The notes under the pieces are model-generated. The model worked only from the letters and a program-made list of their open reading frames with translations. It ran no database searches and had not been told where the DNA came from. A DNA stretch of 9,069 nucleotides, taken from an uncultured Clostridium sp. (GTDB lineage: Bacteria; Bacillota; Clostridia; Christensenellales; Pumilibacteraceae). Positions 6,880-9,069 of the stretch are shown piece by piece. Within the stretch, counting starts at the first letter, position 1. The number at the start of each line of letters is the position of its first letter. The position numbers and the translations under genes were made by a program. Where the stretch lies: the NCBI GenBank assembly GCA_900555125.1, contig USKH01000035.1, positions 1 through 9,069 on the forward strand, in the 5' to 3' direction.

Positions 6880-7011
6880 GCAATTGCGGATTGTTTTTCT
6901 CTCTCGGCGTAAGAAGTTTTGTTTTGCACAAGTCCTGCGTTTTATAGTGCAAGAAAACGGGGCTATTGCGCTTGGAAAAGAAGCGTGTCGGGCGTTTTTG
7001 AAGAATAAAAG
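6880..7011. other. Intergenic spacer between GH43 terminator and GH35 promoter
   Basis: Part of a 386-bp gap (6754-7139) without a gene. Besides the GH35 promoter and GH43 terminator annotated separately, it holds only a weak inverted repeat TTGCAC/GTGCAA (6924-6929 and 6947-6952). The 96 bases between the GH43 stop codon and its terminator (7044-7139) show no structure or small gene that I can support. Confidence 0.4.
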
Positions 7012-7043
7012 AAAAGCACGGAGGGGAAAGGCCGTGCTTTTTT
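7012..7043. terminator. Rho-independent terminator of the GH43 gene
   Basis: AAAAGCACGG (7012-7021) pairs perfectly with CCGTGCTTTT (7032-7041) around a 10-base loop. Read on the minus strand the stem ends in TTTTCTTTTATT, about 97 bp after the GH43 stop codon. On the plus strand it ends in TTTTTT (7038-7043), so it could work both ways. Confidence 0.88.
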
Positions 7044-7139
7044 GGTATTAGTTGTTTTCCCGGAGCGAACGGAGAGGATTATTGCCTGTACGCTTTTTGT
7101 CCCGTTGCCCGCATGTTTCGGATTTTTACAGACGGTATG

Positions 7140-8099
7140 CTATAACGAGTACCTGCATTTGATGTCTATCGTGCCGTTCTTTTCTTCCAGCTCGAACAGT
7201 TGCAGGTGTTCGGTGCTGCCGTCGTACTTGCCGTTGGGTCCGTGCAGAGGCATGACGACCTTGCCGCTTTTGTCGTAAAAAATCATTGCGTGACCGCCGT
7301 CGGTGTTGAAGTCGGGGCGCAGGTGGCGGCAGTAGAGCAGGTCTTTGCGCTGCGACCAGTTGCCGTCGATTTTGCCGTCGGAGTAAGCAACGCCGACGCA
7401 GTAGCCTTCTTTGCAGAAGTTGGACCAGATCATGCCGATTTTGCCGTCGGTCTGCGTAAATACGTAAGGTCCGTCGGTAACGCCGTTTGTCGCCCATTCG
7501 GGGTCGCGTGCGAGGAAGAGCTGAACTGGTTCGCTTATAAAATGAGTAAAGTCTTCGCTGAGCTTAGCCGCGCACATGCCGCCGTTATGGTCGGGCGTGG
7601 AAGTCCATTCGTGAACGAATATCATCCAGGGCTGACCCTGATCGTCAACGTACAGCGTTCCGTCGATTGCGTCCCAGTCCTTGGGAGTTATGCAGCCTTC
7701 CGCAATGTCGGTAAACGGTCCGAGCGGATTGTCCGAGCGGTACACCGAGATGGTGCGGTGGTTGTATTTTCCGGAGAACACCGACGTGAATATGTAGAAA
7801 TTACCTTTGTAGTAGTGGCATTCGGGTGCCCAGAAAAGGTCCTTTATTCCGTGGAAGTTTTCGGGAACGGCGAAAACGGTTTGCGGTTTGGTCCAGTTTT
7901 CGAGGTCGTCGCTAACCGCGCAGCCGATGCCGTTACTGCCCATTCCGCGATAGAAATAGTATTTTTCGCCGTAGAGCAGTATGTAGGGGTCGCGGCAGCC
8001 GTAGAATACCGAAGTTTTCTGCGTGTCGATTTCGGTGGGGAAAGCTTTCGGATTGTTTTCCGCTTTCACCGGAATGTTCATGTTTGATACTTTCATCAT
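7140..8099 (-). CDS. Glycoside hydrolase family 43 (five-bladed propeller), arabinosidase/xylosidase type
   Basis: A 319-residue single-domain enzyme without a signal peptide. GH43 marks: the general base D37 in CRDPYI, WAPECHYYKGNFYIF (90-104), the pKa-modulating D146 in DAIDGTLY, and GGHAMIF (268-274) with the conserved late histidine H270. Where most GH43 enzymes have the acid glutamate in an EGP motif, this one reads VTDGPYVF with D209; some GH43 subgroups seem to carry this form, so it need not mean loss of activity. Likely role is to release arabinose or xylose units from oligosaccharides in the cytoplasm, alongside the GH35 enzyme; exact linkage cannot be told. Start: two adjacent ATG codons (8099 and 8096); AGGA at 8102-8105 is spaced better (5 bases) for the second. 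It has its own promoter downstream of ung. Confidence 0.88.
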   Translation of the reverse strand: MMKVSNMNIPVKAENNPKAFPTEIDTQKTSVFYGCRDPYILLYGEKYYFYRGMGSNGIGCAVSDDLENWTKPQTVFAVPENFHGIKDLFWAPECHYYKGNFYIFTSVFSGKYNHRTISVYRSDNPLGPFTDIAEGCITPKDWDAIDGTLYVDDQGQPWMIFVHEWTSTPDHNGGMCAAKLSEDFTHFISEPVQLFLARDPEWATNGVTDGPYVFTQTDGKIGMIWSNFCKEGYCVGVAYSDGKIDGNWSQRKDLLYCRHLRPDFNTDGGHAMIFYDKSGKVVMPLHGPNGKYDGSTEHLQLFELEEKNGTIDIKCRYSL

Positions 8100-8114
8100 A
8101 GTCCTATAAATACC

Positions 8115-8126
8115 TCTTGTATGTTT
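8115..8126 (-). promoter_or_regulatory. Leader motif AAACATACAAGA (copy 2, GH43 gene)
   Basis: An exact minus-strand copy of the 12-mer in the GH35 leader, here 20 bp after the -10 box and 15 bp ahead of the first ATG. The dyad is weaker than in copy 1 (TAC-AAGAG-GTA). It partly overlaps an AGAGG that is too far from the start codon to be the main ribosome site. Confidence 0.5.
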
Positions 8127-8146
8127 TTGCCTTTCGGCTTGACTTT

Positions 8147-8175
8147 ATTATATCATATCGAATGCGCTATTGCAA
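8147..8175 (-). promoter_or_regulatory. Promoter of the GH43 gene
   Basis: TTGCAA (8170-8175) and TATAAT (8147-8152) with a 17-bp spacer and an extended TGA before the -10 box. The layout, including a GCGCA in the spacer and the shared 12-mer downstream, closely resembles the GH35 promoter. It lies between the ung stop codon and the GH43 start; no terminator for ung is visible, so some readthrough from ung is possible. Confidence 0.8.
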
Positions 8176-8198
8176 GTCGATTGACACAAAATAATACG

Positions 8199-8909
8199 CT
8201 AAATCCTCGTAATCGTGCCGCTTCCGTAATAGCTGTCGTCATCGTCGTCGGCTTTAAGCCAGTCGATGGGTTGCTGCCCGTTTGCAACGAGAAATTGGTT
8301 GGCTTTACGGAAGTGACCGCAACCGAAAAATCCGCGGTAGGCGGAAAGCGGACTGGGGTGCGCGCTCTCTAAAACAAGGTGCGGAGCGGAGATGAATTTC
8401 TTTTTTGCGATTGCGTTGCTGCCCCACAAAAGGAACACCATGGGCTTACTACGCTTGTTGCACGCCTCTATAACCGCGTCGGTGAACTGTTGCCAGCCGT
8501 ACGCCGAATGGCTCTGCGGCGAAGCTTCGCGGACGGTAAGCACGGTGTTCAGGAGCAGAACGCCTTGTTTTGCCCAGCCGATAAGCGTTCCGCCGTCGGG
8601 AGAAGCGCCGTATTCGTTCTGAATTTCCTTAAAAATGTTCTGAAGCGACGGGGGAAGCGGCACGCCCTTGTTTACCGAAAACGCCATGCCGTTTGCCTGA
8701 CCGGCGCCGTGATAGGGGTCCTGCCCGATTATTACCGCCTTGACTTTATCGTAATCCACCGTTTTCATTGCTGCAAAAATTTCGTCTTTGGGCGGATAAA
8801 CCGTTCCGGTTGCGTATTCGGCGTTTACTTTTTCCATAAGCGCCTTGAAGTATGGTGCGTTGAATTCGCCGGAAAGAATTTCGTCCCAGCCGTTGCCCGT
8901 ATAGTTCAT
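8199..8909 (-). CDS. ung: Uracil-DNA glycosylase, family 1
   Basis: Removes uracil from DNA, the first step of base excision repair, in the cytoplasm. With ATG 8909 the protein has 236 residues, close to the 229 of E. coli Ung. Motifs are intact: water-activating GQDPYHG with D64 (62-68), uracil-binding N121 in LLLNTVLTV, the PPS loop (86-88) and HPSPLSA (184-190) with H184. GFFGC and PIDW are also typical. The C-terminus has an extra acidic run DDDDD (221-225) then SYYGSGTITRI. Start choice: an in-frame GTG at 8936 lies at the predicted transcription start and has no ribosome site, whereas ATG 8909 has TTTGGAGA (8917-8924) at 7 bases. It is apparently a single-gene unit; identity is certain. 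Confidence 0.96.
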   Translation of the reverse strand: MNYTGNGWDEILSGEFNAPYFKALMEKVNAEYATGTVYPPKDEIFAAMKTVDYDKVKAVIIGQDPYHGAGQANGMAFSVNKGVPLPPSLQNIFKEIQNEYGASPDGGTLIGWAKQGVLLLNTVLTVREASPQSHSAYGWQQFTDAVIEACNKRSKPMVFLLWGSNAIAKKKFISAPHLVLESAHPSPLSAYRGFFGCGHFRKANQFLVANGQQPIDWLKADDDDDSYYGSGTITRI

Positions 8910-8941
8910 AATGTTTTCTCCAAAGTTGTTTTTCACTTTTT

Positions 8942-8970
8942 ATTTTATCATAAATAGCGCGTTATGTAAA
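8942..8970 (-). promoter_or_regulatory. Promoter of ung
   Basis: TTTACA (8965-8970) and TAAAAT (8942-8947) are 17 bp apart, with TGA before the -10 box. Transcription near 8935 would exclude the GTG at 8936 and support the ATG at 8909 as the ung start. Confidence 0.65.
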
Positions 8971-9017
8971 GTTTTTTACTGCCTTACTTTTTTGAAAAAA
9001 AGTAAGCAAAAAACTTT
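8968..9017. repeat. Nested AT-rich dyad next to the ung promoter
   Basis: Inner arms CTTACTTTTTT (8983-8993) and AAAAAAGTAAG (8996-9006) are perfectly complementary; outer arms AAAGTTTTTT (8968-8977) and AAAAAACTTT (9008-9017) extend the structure with a small unequal bulge. The outer arm touches the ung -35 box. It may end transcription entering from the right, or be a dispersed repeat. The last 52 bases of the window (9018-9069) hold nothing I can assign. Confidence 0.5.
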
Positions 9018-9069
9018 TAAGCTAATGAAAAAAGAAAGAACGAGGTTGTTTTTCTGCTTGTGTGAAAAG

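Noticed and set aside
6924..6952. Weak inverted repeat TTGCAC/GTGCAA as a possible terminator or operator
   Set aside because: Only six pairs with a 17-base loop and no T-run; likely chance in AT-rich spacer.
7200..8087. Long plus-strand open frame of 295 codons opposite the GH43 gene
   Set aside because: It mirrors the GH43 codons, has no ribosome site and a composition rich in Val, Ala and Phe typical of an antisense shadow.
8379..8957. Plus-strand open frame of 192 codons opposite ung
   Set aside because: Lies across an unmistakable ung gene and has no family features.
9025..9069. ATG with an open frame MKKERTRLFFCLCEK to the right edge, plus strand
   Set aside because: No ribosome site and only 15 codons visible; cannot be told from chance.

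Overview
The window reads like a chromosomal segment of a gut-type low/medium-GC Gram-positive bacterium (Clostridia-like). This is an inference from strong AAGGAG/GGAG ribosome binding sites, near-consensus sigma-A promoters with 17-bp spacers, a TTG-started TetR regulator of a kind common in Firmicutes, a DrrAB-like ABC pair and cytoplasmic glycosidases. No rRNA, tRNA, CRISPR array, integrase or insertion sequence is visible. Every intact gene lies on the minus strand; the one plus-strand gene is a broken remnant. Coding fills most of the window.

Layout, left to right. (1) 1-1463: a two-gene minus-strand unit, a short-chain dehydrogenase followed with a 4-bp overlap by a divergent type I 3-dehydroquinate-dehydratase-like lyase that runs off the left edge. 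Its promoter (TTGACC-17-TATACT) is embedded in a 39-bp dyad that looks like an operator. (2) 1597-4013: a three-gene drug-efflux-type operon, TetR regulator, ABC ATPase and ABC-2 permease, driven by a consensus promoter (TTGACT-17-TATAAT) followed at once by overlapping GTAAC/GTTAC palindromes, so it is probably autoregulated. The position of this promoter forces the TetR start to an internal TTG codon. (3) 4014-4656: a 261-bp divergent intergenic region with a 13-bp perfect inverted repeat, then a plus-strand 86-aa remnant of a GNAT acetyltransferase that has lost its catalytic middle in frame, then a terminator that works in both directions. (4) 4657-8099: two cytoplasmic glycoside hydrolases, a GH35 beta-galactosidase-like enzyme and a GH43 enzyme, each with its own promoter and terminator. 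Both leaders carry the same 12-mer, AAACATACAAGA, 20-25 bp past the -10 box, suggesting one shared regulator. (5) 8199-8909: uracil-DNA glycosylase (ung), a housekeeping repair gene, with an AT-rich nested dyad just upstream of its promoter.

How they fit together: the two glycosidases probably trim imported plant or host oligosaccharides (no transporter is in the window). The SDR and lyase pair may belong to oxidation and dehydration of a polyol or cyclitol-like acid, but its substrate is not shown by the sequence. The TetR-ABC operon is an independent export system. I found no clear evidence for a wholly new system. The most unusual items are the lyase with altered substrate-binding positions, the internally deleted GNAT gene and the shared leader motif of the two glycosidases.
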